A stretch of DNA of 38,673 nt from Coprothermobacterota bacterium (GTDB taxonomy: Bacteria; Caldisericota; JANLFM01), in NCBI GenBank assembly GCA_026389415.1, contig JAPLHX010000190.1, positions 1-38,673 on the forward strand, in the 5' to 3' direction. Below the pieces are notes generated by a model. The model saw only the letters and a program-made list of their open reading frames with translations, was not told the DNA's origin and searched no databases. Of the stretch, positions 23,812 through 31,454 are shown in pieces (within the stretch, counting starts at the first letter, position 1; the number at the start of each line of letters is the position of its first letter). Made by a program: the position numbers and the translations under genes.

Positions 23812-24698
23812 AGAACACCTCCTGCCCGAATCCAGGCTGCCTGCAAGACCTCCTCCAGTATCACCTGACATACCTGGCGACGGTATTTGGCTGTGGAGCG
23901 AATGTCATCAATGGGAACAATGGCCTTCGCTCCCGCCTCTGCAGCCTGTCGAAGCAAGTTAGAGTCAACGACTGCCCCTTCCAGTAATTGCTCTACCTGC
24001 AAGATGCGAACCGGAGTGGGCGCAACCGAACCAACGGCCGCTCGGCAGAGGATGCAAACGGTTCCTCGGCGTTGGAGGTAAGTCGCCGCATTGACCTTGG
24101 CAATGTCACAGGAGACCCGGCCCAACTTCAAGAAAGCAGAACCGGAATCAGGAAGGGGCGCTGGGAGACAGATTTCGGTTAACAATTCACCGGGCGCAAG
24201 ACAAGAAGATCCCGGTCCCAGAAAGAATTGTGTCAAGCGTACCAGGCGTTCCTGACCCGATTTCTGCAGGCGCAATTGGGCATCGAAGGCCAGCAGGGGT
24301 GGGGCCGTGTCAGCCGCAGGAGAGGCATTGCATAGATTCCCCCCGAGGGTAGCCATATTGCGAATGGCCGGCGCCGCCATGGACCGAAGGGCTTCATATA
24401 AGGCAGAGTATTCTCGCTGGATGGCAGGGTAGTGCTCTGCTTCAGATAGGGTTACGGTGGCACCCAAGCGGAGTCCTTGCTCATTGGTTTGGATCTGCTG
24501 TAGTTCCGGCACTCGCTGAAGCCCGATCAGGATTTCTGGTTGAACCATTTGCCGCTTGATTTTTATCAACAAGTCGGTGCCCCCTGCTAGGATGGCGACT
24601 TGATCCCCAGACTGAGAGCAGAGGTTTAGGGCGTCAGTCAAATTGGAGGGCTCTAGGCAGCGGAACCGAAACGGGAGGATTTTGCTGTCCACCGGCAT
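23808..24698 (-). CDS. Molybdenum hydroxylase FAD-binding medium subunit, set B
   Basis: The 296-residue protein has the CoxM/XdhB flavoprotein layout: the AGGTDLLIKIK pyrophosphate loop, the middle motif ATLGGNLCNASPAADTAPPLLAFDA, and GRVSCDIAKVNAATYL. It lacks the extra [4Fe-4S] loop of 4-hydroxybenzoyl-CoA reductase. The start overlaps the stop of the large-subunit gene (TAATG), and its stop overlaps the small-subunit start (ATGA). It passes electrons from the [2Fe-2S] subunit to NAD or another acceptor. Confidence 0.94.
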   Translation of the reverse strand: MPVDSKILPFRFRCLEPSNLTDALNLCSQSGDQVAILAGGTDLLIKIKRQMVQPEILIGLQRVPELQQIQTNEQGLRLGATVTLSEAEHYPAIQREYSALYEALRSMAAPAIRNMATLGGNLCNASPAADTAPPLLAFDAQLRLQKSGQERLVRLTQFFLGPGSSCLAPGELLTEICLPAPLPDSGSAFLKLGRVSCDIAKVNAATYLQRRGTVCILCRAAVGSVAPTPVRILQVEQLLEGAVVDSNLLRQAAEAGAKAIVPIDDIRSTAKYRRQVCQVILEEVLQAAWIRAGGVL

Positions 24699-27040
24699 TA
24701 CTGATCACCCTTCCGTTCGCACAGCGCTTGGAGAAACCGTTCCGGTGTAATCGGCAGACGAGTGAAACGAATTCCTGAGGCATTGAAGATGGCATTGGCA
24801 ATGGCCGACGCCACAGAGTTCCCCGCCGCCTCACCCAATCCTTTAGCGCCGAATGGGCCGGAAGGTTCATACGTGTTTGCGAAATACGTTTGGAAATCCT
24901 TGATGTAGGGCATCTCGTTCGTGGAAAAGATCTTATTGTCCGTGATGAAACCCTGACATAGCAGTGCACCAGAGTCTGGATCATTCTCGGTCTCTTCGCT
25001 TAGAGCATAGCCACCGTACCGCATCAGCGACCCTTCCAGCTGCCCGGCTGCCAAATCCGGATTGATGAGGGTGCCACAATCCGCCAGTGAAACGGCGCGA
25101 GCAATGCGAATGATTCCCGTCAGCGTGTCCAGCTCCACTTCCACGAAATTGGTGACGAAAGACGGTGGGCAATTCTTTTGACGGTAACTACCACTACCCA
25201 TCGCTGTGCCCCAACCGTTGACCATTGCCATGCGTGCCACTTCTGCCAGGGACATTCGCTTCACATTGGAACCGATGGACTGGACCGCGGTCTCTGCCAA
25301 TTTTGAATCGAAGACCATCTCCAATTGTTGCGGAAATTCACCCAATAGGCGCCCGGCAAAATCCAAGATCATTGTCTTGGCTTGCTGGGCAGCTTGCAGC
25401 ACGGCAGCTCCACCAACATACGTCCCGCGGCTGGCGTGCGTACAGACGTCATAACAAGTGGTGGTTGTATCCACGGCGGACAATCCCACCTTGTCCAGCG
25501 GTACTTGAAAAACCTCAGCCGCGATCTTTGCATGAGCGTCATTGGTGCCCCCACCAAGGTCCTGCAGCGGAGTTATCACATCAAGCGATCCATCCTCATT
25601 GACCTTGACTGTGGCAGAAGAGAGATCGACCACTTCTGCCGGCAGGGGCGAGCCGGCGCCGGACGTGTGAAAGCCGCGGGCCAAGCCGATGCCACGGCGG
25701 TATCGGCCGCTTTTTACTTCTGGCATTTGGCGACGATCCCAACCGATCCATTCCGCTCCGACGCGCAAGGTTTCTTCTACGCCGCAGCTCTTGATGATCG
25801 ATCGTACCGTAGGCCCCTGTCCCCAGAACTCATCTCCCGCTCCGACGTAATTCAACAAACGAAACTCAATCGGGTCAAACCCGCATTGGTGTGCAATCTC
25901 ATCGATGAGGGACTCCACGGCAAAGTTCATTTGGGGGTTGCCATAGCCCTGCATGGCACATGTAGGCACTTTGTTGGTGTAAATCGCTTTGCCTTCGTAC
26001 TGAATGTTTTTCCACTTATAGAGGGAAACCATCCAACCACAAATGCTGCCCAGGTACGGATAGGCTTGGATTTGGTGAGCACCGATATCCACCAGCACAT
26101 CGGCAATCACCCCCTGAATGGTCATGTCCCCATTCACGCCAATTTTCAGATGAATCTGACTGGGGTATTTGGTGTGAGAGTAGAAATCTTCCTCACGGGA
26201 AGAGACCAGTTTCACTGGCCGCATAGCTTTGAGGGCAAGAGCGGCGCAGATTGGAATCACGGTGTTCATTTGGATTGAGGAGCCAAAGGATCCGCCCAAG
26301 GGGGTTTTTTTAACTTTGACCTTGCTCATGGGGAGGGAAAAAATCCGGGCTAGCAAATGGCGCACATTATGGATGGACTGGGTCGTACACCAGACCGTGA
26401 CTCCTCCATCAGGGTCCGGTCGAACCACTGCGGACTTGGTTTCCATTTGATGGTGATAGACCCGAGGTAAGGAGTAGTTCCGTTCGAAGACAAAGTCACT
26501 CTGTGCCAAAGCTTGGAAGGCGTCACCCACGGTGATCTGGCGTTGACAGGCGATGTTGTTTGAAACAGCGACGACTTCATCACCAAAGAAAACTTCTTGA
26601 TAGAGGGAAGGGCTGGTTGCACTCTGTGCGGCCACCGGGTCAAGAACGGCCGGTAGAAGCTGATAGTTCACCTTCAGCGCAGACAAGGCTCGAAAAGCCA
26701 ACTCCTCGCTGGGAGCAGCCACTGCGGCAATCGGCTCCCCCACGTGGCGAGCCACCCGCGGCAGCACACGCCGATCCCGGTAGGTGCGGGCCGGTACGCT
26801 GACGGTACGTTCGTTGTAAAACAAATCCGGCACATCGTCCGGGACAAGGACCACCGCGCCCATGGCTTCTGCCTCGCTCGTGTCAATGGCAAGGATCTTT
26901 GCGTGCGGGTGGGGACTGCGAAGACAGAGAGCGCTCCACATCCCCGGGAGCGTGATATCCTGGGTAAACCGCTCGGCGCCGGTCACTTTTCCAATCCCGT
27001 CCTTGCGGGGAGTGACTGTTCCGATCGTGGTGAAGCTCAT
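24698..27040 (-). CDS. Molybdenum hydroxylase large (molybdopterin) subunit, set B
   Basis: The 780-residue protein has the aldehyde-oxidase/xanthine-dehydrogenase a/b hammerhead at the N-terminus (KVTGAERFTQDI) and the Mo-cofactor domain after it (GGSFGSSIQ, the substrate-loop AMQGYGNPQ, then GPFGAKGLGE with catalytic Glu737). In well-studied members the substrate-loop motif carries an arginine (AFRGFG); here it is glutamine, so substrate binding is probably different. The ATG overlaps the stop of the neighbouring large-subunit gene as ATGA, an unusual back-to-back pair of large subunits in one transcript. The FAD and Fe-S partners follow. The substrate is unknown. Confidence 0.93.
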   Translation of the reverse strand: MSFTTIGTVTPRKDGIGKVTGAERFTQDITLPGMWSALCLRSPHPHAKILAIDTSEAEAMGAVVLVPDDVPDLFYNERTVSVPARTYRDRRVLPRVARHVGEPIAAVAAPSEELAFRALSALKVNYQLLPAVLDPVAAQSATSPSLYQEVFFGDEVVAVSNNIACQRQITVGDAFQALAQSDFVFERNYSLPRVYHHQMETKSAVVRPDPDGGVTVWCTTQSIHNVRHLLARIFSLPMSKVKVKKTPLGGSFGSSIQMNTVIPICAALALKAMRPVKLVSSREEDFYSHTKYPSQIHLKIGVNGDMTIQGVIADVLVDIGAHQIQAYPYLGSICGWMVSLYKWKNIQYEGKAIYTNKVPTCAMQGYGNPQMNFAVESLIDEIAHQCGFDPIEFRLLNYVGAGDEFWGQGPTVRSIIKSCGVEETLRVGAEWIGWDRRQMPEVKSGRYRRGIGLARGFHTSGAGSPLPAEVVDLSSATVKVNEDGSLDVITPLQDLGGGTNDAHAKIAAEVFQVPLDKVGLSAVDTTTTCYDVCTHASRGTYVGGAAVLQAAQQAKTMILDFAGRLLGEFPQQLEMVFDSKLAETAVQSIGSNVKRMSLAEVARMAMVNGWGTAMGSGSYRQKNCPPSFVTNFVEVELDTLTGIIRIARAVSLADCGTLINPDLAAGQLEGSLMRYGGYALSEETENDPDSGALLCQGFITDNKIFSTNEMPYIKDFQTYFANTYEPSGPFGAKGLGEAAGNSVASAIANAIFNASGIRFTRLPITPERFLQALCERKGDQ

Positions 27041-29331
27041 CGTTTTCCTTCCGGTTTTTGTGCAATCGCCATCCGAATCTTCTCTGGTGTCACCGGCAGG
27101 TCTGCAATGCGGACGCCTACGGCATCCTCGATCGCGTTCACCAGAGCGGGGGCAATTCCAACCATCGGTGGCTCTCCAATTCCCTTTGCTCCATAGGGTC
27201 CCACCCCCGATCCGCTCTCCAGCAGAATCACTGTAATATCCGGCACATCTACCGCTGTCGGTATCAGGTATTCGGCAAAGGAAGGAGTCTGGATCACACC
27301 ATTATGGATTGCCATGTCCTCAAAAAGGGCATAGCCTACTCCTTGAATGCAGCCACCCTCGATCTGGCCTTCCACGATTGCAGGATTGAGTGCTTTTCCC
27401 ACATCGAAGGCAGCGACGATCTTGTTGATCTGGACTTGACCTGTTTGCTCGTCTACTTCCACTTCTGCAGCGTAGGCACCGAAAGTGAAATCCGGATGCG
27501 TTTGACCCTGCAAAACCTCTGAAGCAGGAATATCGGTGAAGGGTGCATTGAACTGGGCTTCGACAAACAACTCTTCCCCTTCGCCGGACAGACGATTGAT
27601 CACTTCGACCAGGGAAACACCCTCTTTTCGGCTAGATTCGACCTCAATCCGGTTTAGAGTGATGATGAGGTTCTCAATTGGGACGTTTAACAGTTGACCG
27701 GCCTTAATCAAAAGTCGCTTTTTCAGCTCGTTAGCAGCCTTCAGCGTGGCATTGCCCGACATCATCAATTGGCGAGTGGCCGTGGTGGTTCCGGCGAGCG
27801 GAGTTAATTGTGAGTCGGTAATGTGCAACTTGATGCGTTCCAGGGGAACTCCCAGTTCTTGGGCGACGATTTGGCACAGAATATGTCCCTGTCCGCCCCC
27901 CACGTCCGGTACGCCACAGCGGATGATGGCCGAACCGTCCAGCTCAAGCTTGATATAGGAGCGAGAGGTGTCGTGTAAAAAAGTCAAACGGCCATAACTA
28001 CCCATTCCGATCGCTACACCTCGACCCAACTTTCTGCCGCCCTCTGCCGATCCCAGGGGTCCTAAGCCCGACCAAGCCTTTTGGGCAAGCTCCGTCAAGG
28101 GGATGGGTCTCTCGTAAATCCAGCCGGTGGCGAACGCCTCTCCTGTCTGCAAATAGTTACGCTCGCGGAATTCTAACGGGTCCAGACCCAAGATATGCGC
28201 CAACTTCTGTATTTGAGACTCATAAGCAAAGTTGGCTTGTGGTGCACCGAAACCGCGAAACGCTGACGTAATTGCGGTATTGGTCATCACCGCATAGGAG
28301 TCAACCTTCACGTTTGGTATCTGATAAGGCCCCGCAGCGTTTACAGTGGCATAGAGCAAAACCCAAGGTGACAAGGCTGAATAAGCACCACAATCCGAAA
28401 TCAAGCGAGCTTGCAGGGCTACCAGTTTCCCATCTTTGGTAGCACCCGTCTTGTATTCCATCTGAAATGGATGACGTTTGCAGTGGTAGAGCAAAGATTC
28501 TGCCCGGGTGTATGTCAATTTCACAGGCTTGCGTGTCTTCCATGCCAGCAGCGCCAGATAAGATTCCACTGTAATGTCTTCTTTCCGACCGAAACCGCCC
28601 CCGATCCAGGTGCCAAGATATCGAACCTTGCTGTGGGGGAGATTCAGAATCTCCGCTACTTCGCGGAAGTGCTCAATCACTTGGCTGGATACGCGGATGT
28701 TGATGGTTCCATCATCGTCACTCCAAGCCAATCCTGATTCAGGTTCAAGGTAAGCATGATCTTGATAGGGTACCCTGTAGGTCCCCTCCACTATCACGTC
28801 CGCTTGGGCAAAACCCTGATCCACATCGCCTTGGCGGATTTTAAAGTGAGATGCGATATTGTTTGGTTTTTCTCCCACCTGACGGGAACCTGGCTCCATG
28901 GCTCCAACGGAATCAAATACACCTGGAAGTGGTTGCAGATCGACTTCAATTAACTGGCAGGCTTGCTCGGCAAGGTCGGGCGATTCCGCTGCCACCAGTG
29001 CGATGGGCTCGCCATAGTATCGCACTTCCTTTTCGGCCAAAACTCGATAGAGCCCCTCGAACTGGCCGCCTACATCGGTGCTTTGGCCGAAACGCGCTCG
29101 AAGATTGTTATTGGGCACATCCTTGGCGGTGATTACTGCATGAACCCCAGGTAACTGCTCCGCTCGCTCGGTCCGCACACCAAGGAGAATCGCAGCCTGT
29201 ACTTTGGCCCGAAATACTTTGCCATAGAGCATGCCGGGCAGCGTGAAATCATCGGCATATTGCAGCAAACCACTGGCTTTGGGCCCGGCATCGTATTTGG
29301 GCACGCTCTGGCCAATTACACGATCCTTCAT
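27037..29331 (-). CDS. Molybdenum hydroxylase large (molybdopterin) subunit, set A
   Basis: The 764-residue protein is another xanthine-dehydrogenase-type catalytic subunit with KASGLLQYADDF near the N-terminus, GGGFGRKED, the standard substrate-loop AFRGFGAPQ, GVPDVGGGQGH, and GPYGAKGIGE with the catalytic Glu720. Unlike its downstream neighbour it keeps the arginine in the substrate loop. The frame extends upstream to 29430, but ATG 29331 is chosen because the Fe-S gene stops 1 base before it with GGAGG at its end and the family N-terminus starts there. It belongs with the Fe-S and FAD subunits at 29333-30766. The substrate is unknown; purine or N-heterocycle hydroxylation is the family norm. 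Confidence 0.93.
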   Translation of the reverse strand: MKDRVIGQSVPKYDAGPKASGLLQYADDFTLPGMLYGKVFRAKVQAAILLGVRTERAEQLPGVHAVITAKDVPNNNLRARFGQSTDVGGQFEGLYRVLAEKEVRYYGEPIALVAAESPDLAEQACQLIEVDLQPLPGVFDSVGAMEPGSRQVGEKPNNIASHFKIRQGDVDQGFAQADVIVEGTYRVPYQDHAYLEPESGLAWSDDDGTINIRVSSQVIEHFREVAEILNLPHSKVRYLGTWIGGGFGRKEDITVESYLALLAWKTRKPVKLTYTRAESLLYHCKRHPFQMEYKTGATKDGKLVALQARLISDCGAYSALSPWVLLYATVNAAGPYQIPNVKVDSYAVMTNTAITSAFRGFGAPQANFAYESQIQKLAHILGLDPLEFRERNYLQTGEAFATGWIYERPIPLTELAQKAWSGLGPLGSAEGGRKLGRGVAIGMGSYGRLTFLHDTSRSYIKLELDGSAIIRCGVPDVGGGQGHILCQIVAQELGVPLERIKLHITDSQLTPLAGTTTATRQLMMSGNATLKAANELKKRLLIKAGQLLNVPIENLIITLNRIEVESSRKEGVSLVEVINRLSGEGEELFVEAQFNAPFTDIPASEVLQGQTHPDFTFGAYAAEVEVDEQTGQVQINKIVAAFDVGKALNPAIVEGQIEGGCIQGVGYALFEDMAIHNGVIQTPSFAEYLIPTAVDVPDITVILLESGSGVGPYGAKGIGEPPMVGIAPALVNAIEDAVGVRIADLPVTPEKIRMAIAQKPEGKR

Positions 29332-29332
29332 G

Positions 29333-29908
29333 CTAGCCACCTCCCAGCAGCAAATACCCAGCCTTGGCCTTCTCCTGATCCGTCGCAGTCGGATTGGGAG
29401 AATCAAGTGAATCCGCTGCTTCCGAGACAAAAGCTGTCTTCCCGGCTACCGCTGCGATCGCATCAATAATCTTTTGATAGCCGGTACAGCGGCAGAGATT
29501 CCCAGCAATGCCTTGGCGGATCTCCGATCGAGTCGGTGTTGGCTTGATCCTCAGCAGGTTATAGGCAGCCATCAACATGCCTGGTGTGCAAAACCCGCAT
29601 TGGATGGCTCCATGTTGTATGAAACTGTCTTGTAGGTTTGCCATGAGGGCATCCCGTCCTAAGCCGCGGATCGTGTACACACGTTTTCCGTTCGCTTGCG
29701 CTGCTAAAACCAAACATGATTTGACCATCCGGCCATCGAACAAGACGGCACATGTTCCACAATCTCCCCGCCCACAACCGCATTTGACTTCAGTAGCAAG
29801 CGCTCTGTGCCGCAAGAAGTCCAACAAAGACTCGCTTGCTCCAGCTACGGCTTGAAAGGGTTGATCGTTTAAGAAAATGGTAATCATCGATTCCGTTAAC
29901 TGATCCAT
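29333..29908 (-). CDS. Molybdenum hydroxylase [2Fe-2S] small subunit, set A
   Basis: The 191-residue protein has CGCGRGDCGTC followed by a fourth Cys in MVKSCLV, and the second cluster motifs CGFCTPGM and CRCTGY. It is about 30 residues longer than its set B counterpart because of a C-terminal tail after the second cluster (roughly 160-191, ending LLLGGG). The tail shows no recognisable motif. ATG 29908 has GGGAGGAG upstream. It follows the FAD-subunit gene by 9 bases and is coupled to the large subunit downstream. Confidence 0.94.
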   Translation of the reverse strand: MDQLTESMITIFLNDQPFQAVAGASESLLDFLRHRALATEVKCGCGRGDCGTCAVLFDGRMVKSCLVLAAQANGKRVYTIRGLGRDALMANLQDSFIQHGAIQCGFCTPGMLMAAYNLLRIKPTPTRSEIRQGIAGNLCRCTGYQKIIDAIAAVAGKTAFVSEAADSLDSPNPTATDQEKAKAGYLLLGGG

Positions 29909-29917
29909 TGCTCCTCC

Positions 29918-30766
29918 CTACGCTAGAGCTTTGCGCATGGCTTGTTTGAATAAAGCGTCGGCGAGCATAACGCGATACTCCCTTGAGCCACGCAAGTCGC
30001 TGATGGGGTGAAGTTCCGACTGGGCAATAGCGGCCGCCTTCGCAAACACTGATTCATCCGGCACTTGGCCGCATAAGAACGCTTCAGTTTGGGTCGCACG
30101 CAGCGGCACAGGGGCTAGGGCACCAAACCCAACCCGTGCTGCTTGGAAAGTGTCGGTTCCTTTCAGAAGCACACCACAATTGGCCACAGAGATTACCATT
30201 GCTTGGCGTAAACCGAACTTGATATAGGCACCTTGGTAAGAACTCGTGCTGTGAAAAAACAGGGAGGTGACCAACTCTTCCGGTGCCAGAACGGTCTCTC
30301 CCGGGCCGCGGAAAAATTGGGTAAGCGGAATTTCCCGACGCCCTTTTGCTAAACTCTCTGCAATCAGGGTCGTTTCCAATAAAAGCAATGGAACGGCGGT
30401 ATCGGCTGCAGGTGAAGCATAAGCTAGATTGCCTCCAATGGTGGCTCGATTTCGCACCAATGGGTCCCCGAAGACCTGGCAGGCCTGCCAGAGCACATTG
30501 GCCTGTTCTCGAATCGTGCGACTGGCCGCCAGGTCACTGATTAAAGTCAGACTCCCCAGGAAAACCATATCGCCTTCCATTCGGATACCGCTCAGTTCAT
30601 CTAAGCCGGTCACATCAACCAATACGCAGTCCTTCACTTTCCCCGCTTGTATGTCCGGTAGGACGTTGGTTCCACCCGCAATCACTTTGGCACGACCAGC
30701 GTAATCGTGGATCACTTTCAATGCCTCAACAAGGTTTCTTGGGCGGTAGTAGCTTATTGCATTCAA
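29918..30766 (-). CDS. Molybdenum hydroxylase FAD-binding medium subunit, set A
   Basis: The protein has the CoxM/XdhB features: Y..PRNLVEALKVI at the start, AGGTNVLPDIQAGK, and VRNRATIGGNLAYASPAADTAVPLLLLE. I chose TTG 30766 (282 residues) because GGAGG lies 9 bases upstream and the family N-terminus begins with the Tyr-Tyr-Arg-Pro segment. An upstream TTG at 30787 would add seven charged residues and bury the ribosome binding site. It is the first gene of the six-gene run and is divergent from the XRE regulator. Confidence 0.92.
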   Translation of the reverse strand: MNAISYYRPRNLVEALKVIHDYAGRAKVIAGGTNVLPDIQAGKVKDCVLVDVTGLDELSGIRMEGDMVFLGSLTLISDLAASRTIREQANVLWQACQVFGDPLVRNRATIGGNLAYASPAADTAVPLLLLETTLIAESLAKGRREIPLTQFFRGPGETVLAPEELVTSLFFHSTSSYQGAYIKFGLRQAMVISVANCGVLLKGTDTFQAARVGFGALAPVPLRATQTEAFLCGQVPDESVFAKAAAIAQSELHPISDLRGSREYRVMLADALFKQAMRKALA

Positions 30767-30794
30767 TCGAATATCCCTCCTTTCCAATGGTGCG

Positions 30795-30815
30795 ATTATA
30801 TGTCAACAAATTTGA
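30795..30815 (-). promoter_or_regulatory. Candidate -10 element and operator of the molybdenum hydroxylase operon
   Basis: On the minus strand a perfect TATAAT lies at 30800-30795, about 29 bases upstream of the TTG start. No good -35 hexamer is present at the right distance, which suggests activator dependence. Immediately upstream is an inverted repeat TCAA-n5-TTGA (30803-30815) that includes the 8-base palindrome CAAATTTG. It could bind the divergently encoded XRE regulator. Both assignments are inferences from position and symmetry. Confidence 0.45.
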
Positions 30816-30834
30816 AATATAAATAAAGCACTGC

Positions 30835-30863
30835 TTGAACATTGTCTCGGATCTTCTTACACT
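30835..30863 (+). promoter_or_regulatory. Predicted promoter of the XRE-cupin regulator (leaderless transcript)
   Basis: TTGAAC (30835-30840), a 17-base spacer and TACACT (30858-30863) form a good sigma-A-type promoter. The -10 ends only 6 bases before the ATG at 30870, so transcription should start at or next to the start codon. There is no ribosome binding site in the upstream bases, which fits a leaderless mRNA. Confidence 0.6.
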
Positions 30864-30869
30864 AACATC

Positions 30870-31424
30870 ATGAAGAAGAATGGTATCGCACAAAGCTTGC
30901 ATCGCATTCGAGCTGGGGCGGGCCTGTCTTTACAGGAACTTGCTGGAAAGACGGGGTTATCATTGCCATATCTGTCACGCGTAGAAAATGATAAAGCCAA
31001 CATCAGTGTTGTCAACTTGCGCTTGATTGCGAATGCTTTGGGAGTCCCGTTGGCGACGTTTTTTATGGACGAAGCCCAATCAACAATCAAATTATCCAGC
31101 AAATCGCAACATCGAAAGCTAGTTCTAAACGTTTGCAATGGAAGGAAAGTGACGGAAGAATGGCTTCTTACGGATCCGGAAGCCAAACTCGAACCAGCCA
31201 TCATCACAATGCCGTCTGGAACATACAGCAATCCTCTCTCCCACGAGGGATTTGAATTCATTTGGTTGATATCAGGGGAGATCTCGTATGCCGTAGGCTC
31301 GGAAACCTATCAGCTGGTCCGAGATGATGTATTGTATTATCCAGCCCTGTTGTCTCATCATTTCGCAAACGACGGCAAGAAGAAGGCTGTGTTCTTGGTT
31401 GTAGCCACACCTTGGTCGTATTAA
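30870..31424 (+). CDS. XRE-family transcriptional regulator with C-terminal cupin domain
   Basis: The 184-residue protein has a helix-turn-helix of the lambda-repressor/XRE type at about residues 8-62 (LQELAGKTGLSLPYLSRVEND with the recognition helix around SLPYLSRVE) and a cupin_2 small-molecule-binding domain at about 105-180 (HEGFEFIWLISGEISY, DVLYYPALLSHHF). Such regulators often control an adjacent catabolic operon by binding a metabolite in the cupin. It is divergent from the molybdenum hydroxylase operon with an 80-100-base shared control region, and is the best candidate for its regulator. The predicted transcript is leaderless. Confidence 0.93.
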   Translation: MKKNGIAQSLHRIRAGAGLSLQELAGKTGLSLPYLSRVENDKANISVVNLRLIANALGVPLATFFMDEAQSTIKLSSKSQHRKLVLNVCNGRKVTEEWLLTDPEAKLEPAIITMPSGTYSNPLSHEGFEFIWLISGEISYAVGSETYQLVRDDVLYYPALLSHHFANDGKKKAVFLVVATPWSY

Positions 31425-31454
31425 TTCTTTAGATTGCGTGTCTGTTGTTTAATC

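Noticed and set aside
25382..26278. A 298-codon open frame on the plus strand
   Set aside because: It lies fully antisense to the set B molybdenum hydroxylase large subunit, which has clear family motifs, and it shows no motif of its own.
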